64,000 bases of DNA from Amyloporia xantha (Eukaryota; Basidiomycota; Agaricomycetes; Polyporales; Adustoporiaceae). Below the pieces are notes generated by a model. It searched no databases, was not told the origin of the DNA, and saw only the letters and a program-made list of their open reading frames with translations. Positions within the stretch are counted from its first letter, which is position 1. Each line of letters starts with the position of its first letter. Positions 30,947 to 42,638 of this stretch are shown here, one piece after another. The position numbers and the translations under genes were made by a program. Location of the stretch: NCBI GenBank assembly GCA_036971615.1, contig JAYKKR010000024.1, positions 606,766 through 670,765 of the forward strand. The letters run 5' to 3'.

Positions 30947-31219
30947 GACGACCACATCCCTGTTTAGATCTCATATTGGACCCGGCGCGGATGTCCGGAA
31001 CTCAGCGATTCGGTGACCAATCATAGCGCAATGATATTAGGCCCCGCAGTTGGATGTGAGTGTCGCGGTCAGTCGACATGAAACTGCAATCCGCTTTGGG
31101 ACTGGTCGCGGTTCGTGAGTTGAGGAGCGCCTGGCAAAGCGCGTCCAATTCCACAACAGGAACTTGTCACTAAATTCCAACACTCATCTGCTCACGCGAC
31201 AAACCATAAAACGAACAGT
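30947..31219. promoter_or_regulatory. Divergent intergenic region upstream of the dioxygenase and the large gene (copy 1)
   Basis: Gap of about 270 bp between divergent genes. It is rich in TCGCGG words; no defined element. Part of it may be an additional 5' exon of the dioxygenase. Confidence 0.35.
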
Positions 31220-32944
31220 ATGAGTCTTAAAGGCATCCACACCAGCTCTTTAGGTGATGAGCTCGAGCTTTTCAAGCCTGCGGACAGGAACGCGCGCAAA
31301 AACATCATCGACACGACCTTGATAAAATTACAGGGAGAGCATGCGACTCTTGCAAAGCAGGACAAAGGTGGCTTACGACGTGTATGTTGGCTGCAATTCT
31401 CTGCGCAACGAAGGCTGACAATAGGGTAGCAACTCTCGGCATGGTTTCGCAACGGTGCTCGAGGCAGCGGGCGAAAGAAGCCAATGAGATGGGGCGGAAA
31501 AGATCAGGCCCTGAGCAATTCGGGCTTGAGAACAGAGAACTCGTTAAGGCGGCTTCGAAGGAGATCACGAATGGAGACGGTATAGGCAACAAGAATATTG
31601 GCGCGTGGCCAGCCGCGCAAGCTCGGCTTTGGAAGGCACTCAGCGCGGATGAGCAAGCTGGATATATCGCGAGGGCGAATGCCCCGTCTGAGGCCAAGCG
31701 GCCTGCAAGCTTGCCGTCGCGGAAGTATGTGCCTCTCCGTTTCGGTCGCGCGCGTCGAGCTAAAAGTTGTATAGAGTCATTCAAAGGAAACTGGTGCAGC
31801 GCCTCAAAGCATTTACGACTCAAATCTATTGTGACTACGGTGTACGAATGGTCGCGTTTTCCGCGGTTCAAGTGGGACCTGAGGAAATCTTGGTGGATAC
31901 GTGAGGTTGTACTTTGGCGCGACAATTTAATACTGACATGCATAACAGGCACGATTACAATAAAGATTTAGAAGGGGCACCCCCATTCACAGACATGCCT
32001 AACTGGGATGAAGACACACAAACCCAATTCGGATTATACAGTCGCAATGTGTTCCTGGATGGAGTGGTAGCAGATCAGTCACAAAGTGCAGCCATGAGGA
32101 AGGTGCGAATAAGGGAAGCCATGGATGTGGATGCGGAAGGCCTTCCGCTGATTCCAGTGCCAAAGGCAGATGAAGGCCGCGAGAAGCTGGACGACTTGAA
32201 AGCCATGCTCCGCGAGTTCCTGAACATTCATTTTCGTGAGCTCGTATTTCCGCTCGCACACGCGGTCTCTAACGTTTTGGCAGAGGCCGCGACCGGCAGC
32301 GCAAAAGCCCGCGCGCCGTGGACCCATATCACGCAGAATCCGTCGCTTTATTTCGAAGACGAAATGACGCCGGACGGGATGGGTCTGCGCGATCCTTCGC
32401 ACATGACGGATGGACCCCTCAGGAGCTTGCTACAATACTGGCGCGACCGACAAGTAACCAACGGCGGCCACTCTCCCTTCCGGTTCAAGGCGTATATGGT
32501 CAAGCGCGATGATGCCGGCGATGCGATAATGGCGCGGGCCGAATACAGCGAGGCCTATATCGAGGAGCGGAAGAAGCCCGCGCGAAAGCATAAAAAGAAC
32601 AAAGGGAAGGCGAGCAAGAAGGCGCGAGGAAAGCGCCCTGCCTGCCCGCGCAGTCCCCGGACGCGGTCGTGATGATGACTCTGAAGATGATGAGGTTGAT
32701 CGCGACTTTGGAGACGAGAGCGACGATGCCTCTGGTGATGAGAATGACCCCCTACTCATTTGCGAGAAGCCAACAAACTGGGCTTTGAAATCGCGGACAC
32801 GTCGAGACAAGTTCCTTATGGCAATTGGAATGGGCGAGGTCTATTTTGAAGTGGTTCACAATTTGCAGAACTTTATGGTGAGTGGCGCGCGGTCTCATAT
32901 CATACCGCGACTAACCCTGAATCTGCAGCGCGGCACTAAACCTG
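31220..32944 (+). pseudogene. Large 'FW..WF'-type protein, truncated by the duplication junction (copy 1)
   Basis: Starts MSLKGIHTSSLGDELELFKP and matches the complete gene at 54152-57840. It breaks off 15-20 bp into an exon, where the second copy of the block begins, so the C-terminal half is lost. Other damage in this copy includes an extra tgcc near 32641 in the Lys/Arg-rich segment and a missing base near 31435. Conserved parts are HMG-like helical sequence (WPAAQARLWKALSADEQAGY), a helix (LREFLNIHFRELVFPLAHAV) and a basic, then acidic low-complexity stretch. If transcribed it would give a truncated or read-through product. Confidence 0.7.
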
Positions 32945-33308
32945 GTCACGCGGCGAGGGACGGCATGCTGCCTAATCGGGCTGCATCAAGAGTGCTGGCG
33001 GACGGCCCAAGGATGACCGGGCAGCAAACGGGCGCCAAGCAATGGACACGTGACGAAATGCTGCTAGATATAGGCAGCAGCGGTAATGTATGACGAGCTG
33101 TGGCATTTATGTATAAACAGCACGGCTGTAATTACAGTGAGTTATACATCACCATTCTGCGCTTGCTACAGGCTATTTATGTATGAATATGGCACATACG
33201 CCTGAGGAGGCCAAAGTTCAGTCTGCACTAGACATCATCCCCTCGTTATATTTGCGTTGACAGTCACTCGTTTTTGTCATCCGAAACTCACCTTCAAATC
33301 AAATCACT

Positions 33309-35334
33309 ATGGCCTATGGTACGCGTTCCACAAACCCGGCTAATCATGATGTGCAGCGGAATTACCGTGTGCTTGCGGGTGTCGAAGAGGAAGGACGCAA
33401 GCCGCGTCGTACACCTGCACAAGTAGATGCCGATCGTGAGCGAGAGAGAGTGCGCGAGGAAGACGTCGGCAACACAATCCGCACTTGCCAAACGCATTGC
33501 GGAGCTGGAGGCTGAACTTCACCAGAAGGACATTGAAGAGGTATGTACAGTACTTCACTTGGCTGCTAGATGATCTTCGTTGACGGTGACTGCAGGCTTC
33601 CGTGGCGGTTGTTGACAACCCCAGCGACTTTGAAGAAAGCGAGGATGAAGAAGACAATGTTGACGAGCCTGAAGTCAAGAAACGCGGCCGTCGTCCTAAG
33701 ACGAAAAGCTGTCGCGCGCTGACATCGTTGCTGCACGTAGCAAGATCAGTGAGGCGCCGACGCCCGACACTGTGCCCAGAAAGGCAGACGTGCGCTCACG
33801 TGTGCGCGCCAATCCGAGTGCACCTTTGCCCAGCGACACTCAGTCTGTCGGTACTAGCGGCAAAGGTACCAAGCGCAAAGTGCCAACGGTTGACAGCGCG
33901 AGCATGGAGGTATCCACGAGCTCACGGTATGTGCCAACCCTTTCTGACAATTGATGTTCCATACTTATGATTCTCTTTAGTTCCAAAAAGGCGAAGTCAG
34001 TGCCCGAACCCGCCCGCTCTTCTGGTCTGCGCAAGGGTTGGATAGCTCCGCCACTTAGGACCAGGCCCACTTTTCCCCAGCCCTCTGTTCAAACTCCCGG
34101 CGCAGAAGTTGTCGCGGACGTGAACCCAGTCCAGCAGACTGATGAGTCATCAAGTCAGACAAATCAGATCACAGAGGGTCAAGCGGATGTGCGGCACACG
34201 GCACAGGTTAGTTGCATCTCATTATCCGAGAGATTTCTTCACCGAACTGTGAGGCAACAGGGCGTCGTTCAGATCGTCAAGAGCACACCCACCCAAGGAG
34301 CAGCCGATGAACCGGAGAGCCCTCCGGGAGGCGATAATAGTACCGCGGGCGCAGGGGGCCGGCGCCCATGTCACCGATTCACGAATGCAGACTTGCCTAT
34401 TCCGCGTGAGTTAATTGGCCGCTGGCGGTTCAGATATATCCCTCGTGTCTTGAAATTCCTCGGCGATCTTACACACCACCTGTGGTCCCTTTACGGCATC
34501 AATCTCCTTGGCCTGATGCGCAAATCTTTCAAAGAAGTCTTCCCCGAGCTTGACGTCGTCATTGAACCGCGCGAGGCGATACACGAGCTGGTAAGTCAAT
34601 TGGGATATCTCTCCCCTGATACTCATCCCTACCTTACCCTTCGCAGACTCTTCAAAAGATATATGAATGGCGAGCTGGCTTCGGCAAAGCAGCAATTGAT
34701 GCGGTTTCGTCATTCCTGGATGATGATGAGGTGTTCCGTGACTCACAGCGAAAGGCCGAGTGGGTCGAATACCACTTGGGGCCCGGGCTTCCTTTTCGGT
34801 ATGCTGGGGCCAAGCAGACCAAGAACGGTTCGGTACATAGTATTAATTGCTGTCGTGAATTCCACTGATCACATTGAATACAGTCCAAGCATATTGGTGT
34901 CTTTCAAGCAGACTACATTACTCGCACACTCGGATACCACTTCGCGGTGACCGCACGCTCAGCCCATGAGAACGACTACCCATATGCCGCACTGGCATTC
35001 TCCCTCGCAGCGGTAAGTAGTTATCAGAATAAGCTCGTCATACTCTCCTTACATTTCACTCTATACGCAGGTTGAACGAGCAATCAGGATGTATTCAACG
35101 GGCAAATTCAAGAAAGGTGATGACAGGTTCTCGCAGGACAACTACGGGGATGCTGCCAACCGCTACCTCAACTCGACGCTGGATCTGAAGGAGGCAAAGT
35201 GGACCAAGATCCTCGAAACCGCGGAATGGTACGCTGACTCACAGAGCCAGCTTGCCCCCGGGGAAGTTGGTGACGGAGAAGCTGCTGAGGACGATAGGGA
35301 GTTCATTGAGGACTCAGACGACGCTGAAGCCTAA
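33309..35334 (+). CDS. DUF6532-like protein (copy 2)
   Basis: Same seven-exon structure and domain order as the gene at 10391-12419. The C-terminal part is open here: AVTARSAHENDYPYAALAFS, VERAIRMYSTGKFKKGDDRF and an acidic tail ending DSDDAEA at 35334. Two indels spoil the 5' half (two bases missing near 33467 in exon 1 and one A missing near 33704 in the Lys-rich stretch), where copy 1 is intact. Read together, the copies support one functional gene of about 560 residues. Confidence 0.68.
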
Positions 35335-36692
35335 AAGGTATTTTCATATCAGTTGTTGCGCTCTTCCGTGCTCACTGGATCAGGCTCCAACGTCGCCAGT
35401 GCTCTCGACAACTCGAACATCCCATCGCGTCGCCTTTGCTACTGCTTCAAGTTCCGGTGTCACCCGCACGCAATATACCATCGTTCGTCCTGTTCGGTTT
35501 CTGGTGGATCTCGTTGGCATCATATGCGTGTCTTATTACCGATAGTGGTGTAATACGACTTTAATGTATATAATATTCTTACAGACTGAGCTCTATACTA
35601 CATTCTTTTATACCCTTATCTGCACCTGAAGCATGTCTGCGAGTGATCTTAATCCCGCCTGTGTGGGCCTGTCCACTGTCTTATTTCGCCTTTATACAGC
35701 CTGACAGCATCTGAAATAAGTACCCGAAATCTTATATCAGCAGGTCCCATCTAGGTAAGACGAGCCATACTTATGCCTGTGTGTCTGAAACGGTCTGACC
35801 CAGACGTCTCAGACCGTTCAGACGACTCGACGTTTGCTGATGTATCACAGACTACATGACATGCTTCATCCGCAACGGTTGCGGCATGCTTTAAGGCTGG
35901 TCTCAAGTCTACGGGCGGTATACCCGAGGTGGGAGAGATATGCAGAGCAAACACATGAAACCGTCTGTGAGGATTTAGACATTATGCAAATAATTCGCTG
36001 CACTTTGGGCAAGTAATTCAGCACAGGTTCATTTAACCTGATTCGAAAGCTAACATGAGGTGTACATGTGGTCTCACGGCGCCGATCGCTGACAGTCGAG
36101 TCGTGCATAAATGTGCTTGCCCTGCAAATATTTGCCCAGTGTACTAGAGTGAACCTTGCCCTCCGTCACCCCTGTTTCTCTAGATCGGCACATTTTCGGG
36201 TTGGTGATCGTCCCCTGGTCCTACAGCTCGAGAGGAAGGGACGGCACAGTGACATGGGCAGCAATCGGTTTCGTTTGCGCTGACGACAAGCCCGAATCCT
36301 CCTTGTGTCTGCTCGACTTCGTCACGCAGCTCATCTTGGCAGTGCTCGAGAGAGCACAAGCTAGGCAGGACGGGCAACTCTCCGTTGTAATTGTCAGCAG
36401 AATAGAAGGAAGATGAGATCTGAGAGAGCCCAGAGATGAGAAGCGAGAGATCACGAGAGGGCACAGACACCGACACCGACACCTAAGGCTCACAAGAAGT
36501 TGCGGAAGCAAGCGATGTATACGAAGGAGGCCGTCGCAGATCGCGCTGGCCGTGTATGTACATGTTTGTACTACGGTGCTTAGCGCGCGAGCGTCTACTC
36601 TAACACTCCCACTACGTGAGCACACTAAAAGCTCCCACTGAACCAAATAAGTAAAGTATCAAATCAGTTGGACAAAATCAATGGGACTGATA
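35335..36692. other. Non-coding region with hairpin (copy 2)
   Basis: Counterpart of 12420-13777. The hairpin is at 35784-35822. A substitution at about 36187 (g for a) is one of the few base changes between copies. No gene seen. Confidence 0.4.
35784..35822. repeat. Inverted repeat / hairpin (copy 2)
   Basis: Identical to the hairpin at 12869-12907. Confidence 0.6.
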
Positions 36693-37718
36693 TCATAAGC
36701 ATCGGGGGAAGATGTGCGAGATCGAGAATGTGGAAGACGAGAAGCCTTTAGGATAACGTGGAGAAGCAGGAGGTGAGTCCAAAGATTCAACAACAACATG
36801 ATGAGCAGAAGCAGAAGCATACGTAACACTGGGATCCAGACCGTCCTGTGCCAACCGAGCACGCTCACCAGAATTCCAACCCATCGCCCAATCCTTCACG
36901 TGTTGAGGCATGTCATACATGCAGCGAGCAGCGATATGACCAGGTCGACCACAGCGATGACATGTACCATCATTGTTTGTGTCGCACCAATGATAGCCTT
37001 TTTCATCAACCGGAAAGTTTGAGGAACTCCGCTGACCTGATCCACTTCTCCCCCTTGTTCCACGGAACCCCCTTCCACCATCTCGAGCAGCAAGAGCAGT
37101 GTCGAAATCGGACTCGGACTTGATATGCATGCCAACGTCATGGCTGACAGCGATCGCAGATCCAGCGAGGACAGACTTGATCGTAGCGAGATCGGGTTCA
37201 GTAGACTGAGAGAGGAGAGTCGCACGAATGACATGGTAGGAAGGATGAAGGTTCATCAAAATGATGTCCTTGATCTCGGTGTCCTCGACGGTGTGGCCGA
37301 TAGCTTTGAGCTGTGCCGCAGCGATCATGACAGCCTGGATGTAGACATCCATGGGCTTGCTGGGATCATGGACAGCACCGTAAAGTGCCTTCCGCAACTC
37401 CACACGACGAGCCATAGTGGAGCTCTCGAACTTCTTCTTTAGCGCCGCAAACGCAGTCGAACCCGAATTCTCCCCCTCAACAAGATGCTGCAAATCCTTG
37501 CTCACCAAGGCCCAGATTATAGGCAGAGCTCCTTCATTCTTCTTCACCCACTCCTCATCCTTAGACGCAGGCCTCGACTCTGTCCCATCAACAATCCCAT
37601 GACTCCCACTCACTCGAAAGACCATCATGATCTGGCTTCTCCATTGATGCCAGTTCTTGTCGGTCAGAGGATCGACCTTAGCCATGAGGAGGCTAATAGT
37701 GCCAGATGAAGTCGACAT
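36693..37718 (-). CDS. copia-type gag polyprotein, intact (copy 2)
   Basis: A single 341-codon frame. It has the UBN2-type gag domain in the first ~200 residues (WHQWRSQIMMVFRVSG, LRKALYGAVHDPSKPMD, LMNLHPSYHVIRATLLSQ), a Gly/Arg-rich spacer (RGFRGTRGRSGSGQRSS), then the CCHC zinc knuckle CHRCGRPGHIAARC and a short tail. In the element it would coat the RNA and form the particle. The ATG at 37718 follows the LTR by 63 bp. There is no protease domain behind it: the frame stops at 36693 and the next sequence is purine-rich then non-coding. It is therefore a gag-only unit as it stands. Confidence 0.93.
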   Translation of the reverse strand: MSTSSGTISLLMAKVDPLTDKNWHQWRSQIMMVFRVSGSHGIVDGTESRPASKDEEWVKKNEGALPIIWALVSKDLQHLVEGENSGSTAFAALKKKFESSTMARRVELRKALYGAVHDPSKPMDVYIQAVMIAAAQLKAIGHTVEDTEIKDIILMNLHPSYHVIRATLLSQSTEPDLATIKSVLAGSAIAVSHDVGMHIKSESDFDTALAARDGGRGFRGTRGRSGSGQRSSSNFPVDEKGYHWCDTNNDGTCHRCGRPGHIAARCMYDMPQHVKDWAMGWNSGERARLAQDGLDPSVTYASASAHHVVVESLDSPPASPRYPKGFSSSTFSISHIFPRCL

Positions 37719-37780
37719 GGTGGATGGATGGGTTGTTGATCGCAGTAGATAGAAATGGAAAAGATTGTCTCAGATCAGAG

Positions 37781-38084
37781 TGTTGAGCGCAGACTATAGA
37801 GGAGAGGAGGCTAATCCGTCTTGTATTCTAGTGGGCTGTAAGGCCCGGCTTATATACATGCATGAAAGGCTCCTTAGTAATCGTATCTAGAAACCTATAG
37901 AATATCTGAGTAAGATATGAAGTCATAATGAAATCATAGTGGAGATTTCTTAGTAAGAAAGTGGAGCCTATGAAGTAAGACAAGAGCATACTATGGAACG
38001 TCATAGAACATCATAGAAATGAGTAAGTACTGACTACCAAGTATGGAAGTGCGACTACTATAGTTGGTAACTGATCGTTCAACA
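37781..38084 (-). repeat. copia long terminal repeat (copy 2)
   Basis: 304 bp with the same TGTTGA/TCAACA ends and the same flanking polypurine tract as the LTR at 14864-15167. Confidence 0.8.
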
Positions 38085-38110
38085 CTCCCACTCAACTAGA
38101 TAGTCGCTAA

Positions 38111-40415
38111 CTATTCTAGTCCAAGACTATGTACAAATTTCTCATGAATAGAGAAAGATAAATTCTTAGTGAGGATATCGGCCCTTTGCTCAGCAGTAGG
38201 TACAAAGAAAAGATCGACATGACCGTTTTCAATGAACTCTCTGCAAAAGTGGTACCGAATATCAATGTGCTTGGTTCTTCTGTCATGAGCTGGATTAACC
38301 GCAAGAAAAATGCTACCATTATTATCAATGCATAAAGGTGTGGCATTTTGCGGCTTAAAACCAATCTCAGACTGAAGAGTCCGAAGCCAGGCTAATTGTC
38401 GACAAGAGTCGGACAACGCCATGTACTCTGCTTCTGTTGAAGACAGAGCGACAGTCTTTTGTTGCCGCGAGACCCATGAAATAGCAGCATCTGCCATAAA
38501 GAAGACAAAGCCACTAGTTGAATGCCTATCGTCCTTGTTCTCAGCCCAATCAGAGTCAGAATAACCTATGAGTCCAGATAATCCGCTGCCTTTGTAGCAA
38601 AGCCGAAGTAAACGTGAACCGTTCAAATAACGAAGAATATATTGTGCGGCTTTATAATGTTGCATTGTAGGCTTAGCAGAATATTGGGAAAGGCGATTAA
38701 CTGCATAGGCTATATCTGGACGAGTGCCTAAGGCGATCCACAAAAGTGAACCAATGAGCTGCTGGTACTTTGAACGAAGGGCGGCATCAACTTCACATGA
38801 AGGATCTGCTTTGACAAGGTGTACACCAAATGGAAGGGGAGTTCGTGTGGGTGCTGCATCTAGCATTTGGAATCGCTCGAGTGTCTCTTCAATGTATTTA
38901 GACTGATCAAGCCAAATGTTTCTGGATGATCTATCTCGAGTAATCCGCATGCCTAGAAAAGATTCTACAGGCCCAAGATCACGAACATTAAATCGCTTCT
39001 GAAGACAACCTTTGAGCCATGCAATCTGACGCCGATCAGACCCAATTGGCAATAGATCGTCAACATATACGACAAGTATTAAATCCCCCCATGATGACGA
39101 TACACATAAATACCCGCATCAGAATATGTACGTGTGAACCCTAATTCCAACAACGCATTGTGGAGTTTTTATTCCACTGTCTGCCAGCCTGTTTAAGACC
39201 ATAAATAGCCTTCAAAAGACGACAGACTTTGTGTTCCTGACCAGGGACTTTGAATCCTTCTGGTTGCTCCATATATATCTCCTCGTCTAATTCGCCATAT
39301 AAGAATGCTGTCTTTACATCCATAGCCTCTACCTCCCAATCATTAAGAGCAGCATGGGCGAGTAAGAATCTTATAGATTCAAAACGAGCGACAGGGGAGA
39401 ATATTTCATCATAATCGATGCCTTTGACCTGTTTAAAGCCCTTGGCTACAAGCCGAGCTTTGTATCTTCCACCAGGTTTAATAGTGTAAACCCAACGACA
39501 AGGTACCGCCTTACGTCCAGGAGGTAAGTTGACTAACTCCCATGTACCATTCTCCATTTGAGAGTCTATCTCTTCCTGCATAGCGGCCTCCCACTGAGTC
39601 CTATCAGGGCGAGAGATTGCTTCCTGATAAGATTGTGGAAAAGGTCCGTACTGAGGATTGGCGTTGAGAATAAACTCTACTGGAAGATCTGAGATGAGAT
39701 TCTCCATGACATCAGGTAAACCACCTCCTTGATCAATGTCACGCTGTATAGCTGCAGGGTGACGATCACCATACGCATTGTCAGGCCGTGGTGGAGGTCT
39801 ACCAGCGGTTGACCGAGTAGAGCGTCTAGGTACAAATGGAGGAGGTTGTGGTACTGGAGGCTCATCTGGAGAAGGTGGACGAGGTGGAGGAGATGGGTTT
39901 CTAGGCGGTTCTGGTGGTGGTCCCGGATGTGGAGGCAAGTCAGCATCCGGTTCAGGCCTATTAGCACCATCATCACCAAGCGGCAGGGCCGGCTGTGGTG
40001 CTGGAGCTACAGAAACGGGCGGCTCATGCGGTTGTTGGGCAGCGGGAATAGGATTCGCACTTTTGTTCGGAAAGGATCTCTCATTGAATACCGCATCGCG
40101 CGATAAAACAATGGAGCGGCTATCTTTATCCCAGAATCGATACCCCTTTGATCCAGGTTCATAGCCAACGAACACCATAGGTTTAGCTCGAGCCGTGAGC
40201 TTATCCTGGTGTCGCTCCTTCTGAACATGTACATAGGCTAGGCATCCAAAGACTCTAAAGTACGACACATCTGGAACAGCACCATTCCATAATTCAATGG
40301 GAGTACGCCAGTGTGCTCTGCGGAATGGCTGACGATTGTAAATATGAACGGCAGTTTCAACAGCACACCTTTCAGTCACTGTACCCCTGACTCCTAGGAC
40401 ATATATGCCTGACAA
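38111..40415 (-). pseudogene. copia pol fragment: integrase C-terminus, RT, RNase H (copy 2)
   Basis: Two main frames. The first, 40415-39141, covers the integrase end and most of RT; it ends early because one T is missing in a T-run near 39168 that copy 1 has. The second, 39052-38111, is a continuous 313-residue frame from the RT thumb to the end of RNase H. The C-run at 39085-39090 shifts the frame before YVDD as in copy 1. The proline-rich stretch between integrase and RT is the usual copia linker. Truncated on its 5' side like copy 1, so it cannot be autonomous. Confidence 0.92.
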
Positions 40416-41159
40416 TGTAGCCTGACCCTAGTGGCGCCGGACGCCGGCCGACGCCCCGCTGTGACCTACGAGACAGCATCGCCCGACGCGCGCTGCATTC
40501 CCCACAGGTATAGCGGCCGAGGTGTACCACTATCACATAGAGCTAGGCCCGGCCGATAAGATATTTTATTGACTGTCCTTACTCTAAGCGCGGCCGCTCG
40601 TAATATGTTTCCCTATGGTGCAAGACCGCGCGAGACCACCGCGACCGACCCGTCTCGCGCCGTGGGCCATACTGCAGGCTCGCGCGATGCCATTTCCGCA
40701 TCTTGGAAGTAAGATCGGCCGATAAGATATTTTATCGACTGTCCTTACTCTAAGCGCGGCCGCTCGTAATATGCTTCCCTACGGTGCAAGACCGCGCGCG
40801 AACGCGACCGGTCAATCTCGTGCCATGGTGCTTGGAGACCTTTTTAAAATATTAGGTATCATATTTACCGATCCTGTTGCAAGATGCGGAAATTGGCACC
40901 AAGCGGGTTTTCAGCATGTCGTGAGTGCACGCGCGCGTGAGGAAGCCCCTTAATTTACAACACAATAACCAGACCAATCCGCACTTAGGCACGGTCGGGA
41001 TGTAGTCCTATATGGTGTGCATACTATAGGGCGCAATGTAGCTATTATACACTGCAAAATCAAGTACTGTTATGGTTTGCCTTAGCATACATGCACAGCG
41101 CGGTGGAGGCGAAGTTCACATTGAGATTACAGTGAAAATGAATAGGGCTAAATTGAGGT
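40416..41159. repeat. Repeat patch beside pol (copy 2)
   Basis: Counterpart of 17501-18244. The direct repeats start at 40553 and 40719, again 166 bp apart. No gene. Confidence 0.55.
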
Positions 41160-42387
41160 CTACTTTGGACCACCATCCTCGTCCTCATCCGGTGAGGGAC
41201 ACCCATCCACCCACAGCCTTCTCTCTACTTCGGAAATCGTCCTTGCTGTCCTCCTTGTTCTCAGTAGCTGCTGAATCCCCCGCACCAGAAAGAGGATGTC
41301 CTCGAGCGCCTCAATGTCGCGGTTGACCGCGATCAACTGCTCGCGAGAGTGTCTGCGCACATCGCGAACGTAAGTGGCCTCCCTCACAGAAGGAAACCCT
41401 ATGTGAAGATAAATAGCCTGTTAGGATAAACTGCAAGATTACACACCTTGTCCAACAGTCTCCTTTATGTAGCTATATCGAGCGGGGTCAGAAACAGAAG
41501 GTGGCGGGCGCGCAACAGCGTCGTCACGCGGCAAGGGTCTCCGAGCCTCAGTCGCGGGTGCAACATTGGATTCCTCTTCGTTATGTGTGATTTCAATCGA
41601 GCTTTGTTCTTTGAGAGTGTTCCAATCTTTCTTACCTTTGCATTTTCCTTTCGCGTCTGCATGCTGGCACGCGCAATATCATCCAGCGCGTCATTCGAAT
41701 CGACATTAACGACATCGTTCAGGTTGATCGGAGAACGCTCGCGAGCATGCTCCTCTGCATTATATGAGTGGTAGTACTTGTAGTACTTGTGCCATAGCTG
41801 TTATTTCAGACGTACCTCCATTACTGAGGTCACCGCTATCCTGATTGAACATGTCTGCCAGGTCCACCGGTGATCGGTCACGAAGAACGGCTCCTACATG
41901 AAGCAAGTTAAAACAAGCTGGGCAAACAATTCCCTCACTCACTATTGTGAGCTACATAGTCGCCAGCGGGAGGAATGTCAGTATCCTGATCGAGGATGTC
42001 GAGCTCAATGGGGCTCCGAGAGCGTTCGGAGACTTCGCGCGGATGTTAGATGAGATCACAACATCGAGCGACCCGAAACATTACCTGGCTCGAGATCAAA
42101 TATTTCCACATCAATCGGGGACCGCGCGGGTGTTCATGTTGTTGTCTTGGAGCGCCGAATCGACGCCTTTGAGATTTAGGTGAAATGGACGAAAGAAGCT
42201 CCCGAAATGGGGCTGGAAATGGCTCTACTTACCAGTGTTCGATTCCAGGTCGCTAGATTCCGACATGAATGCGTCGAGGGTCACCGGAGATCGTTCTCGA
42301 TCAAACACAGCTACAAAACATCAGTATCAGTCATGCGCGAGACGCGTACTCACAGTTATCTATGTCAGAGTCCATCGCCCGCGCCAT
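41160..42387 (-). CDS. RSP-motif protein built from repeated mini-exons (copy 2)
   Basis: Same seven-exon layout as 18245-19471 with all five RSP motifs. The last exon is open here (REATYVRDVRRH to DEDEDGGPK, 41387-41160). The exon with ARERSPINLNDV differs from copy 1 at its 3' side (SMQTRKEN against NA-stop), where one copy or both contain errors. The exon with the SPIDVEIFDLEP segment lacks a CG pair present in copy 1 but has the C that copy 1 lacks. Confidence 0.6.
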
Positions 42388-42638
42388 TTGTCCGCGCGAG
42401 ATGAGGTCGGTTGGGAAGACGAGACACTGAGTGGAATACGACAGTCGCAATCAATGCAGATTGCTCACGATCGCCGCGAAACGTGACGAGTTGATCGAGC
42501 GCTGCTGACATAACCCGTAACGCATTCAGTTCCTCGAAGGTCGCGCGCATCAAAGTCAGTTCTAACCTCCATCTCCTCCATAACCAGCTATTCGCCTGAT
42601 TCACTATCTCCGTTTCATCTTCAGTCCTCTCCCACAGC
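42388..42638. promoter_or_regulatory. Shared divergent promoter region (copy 2)
   Basis: Counterpart of 19472-19722 between the two head-to-head genes. Confidence 0.4.

Larger units (their letters stand above)
10021..32944. repeat. 22.9-kb tandem duplication, first copy
   Basis: This block reappears head to tail at 32942-55868. The left edge is ctggtcacgcgg at 10021 and the right edge actaaacctg at 32944, where it runs straight into the second copy. The last three bases (ctg) are shared by both edges. Lengths are 22,924 and 22,927 bp. Differences are mostly single-base indels, with a small number of substitutions that are nearly all transitions. Confidence 0.95.
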
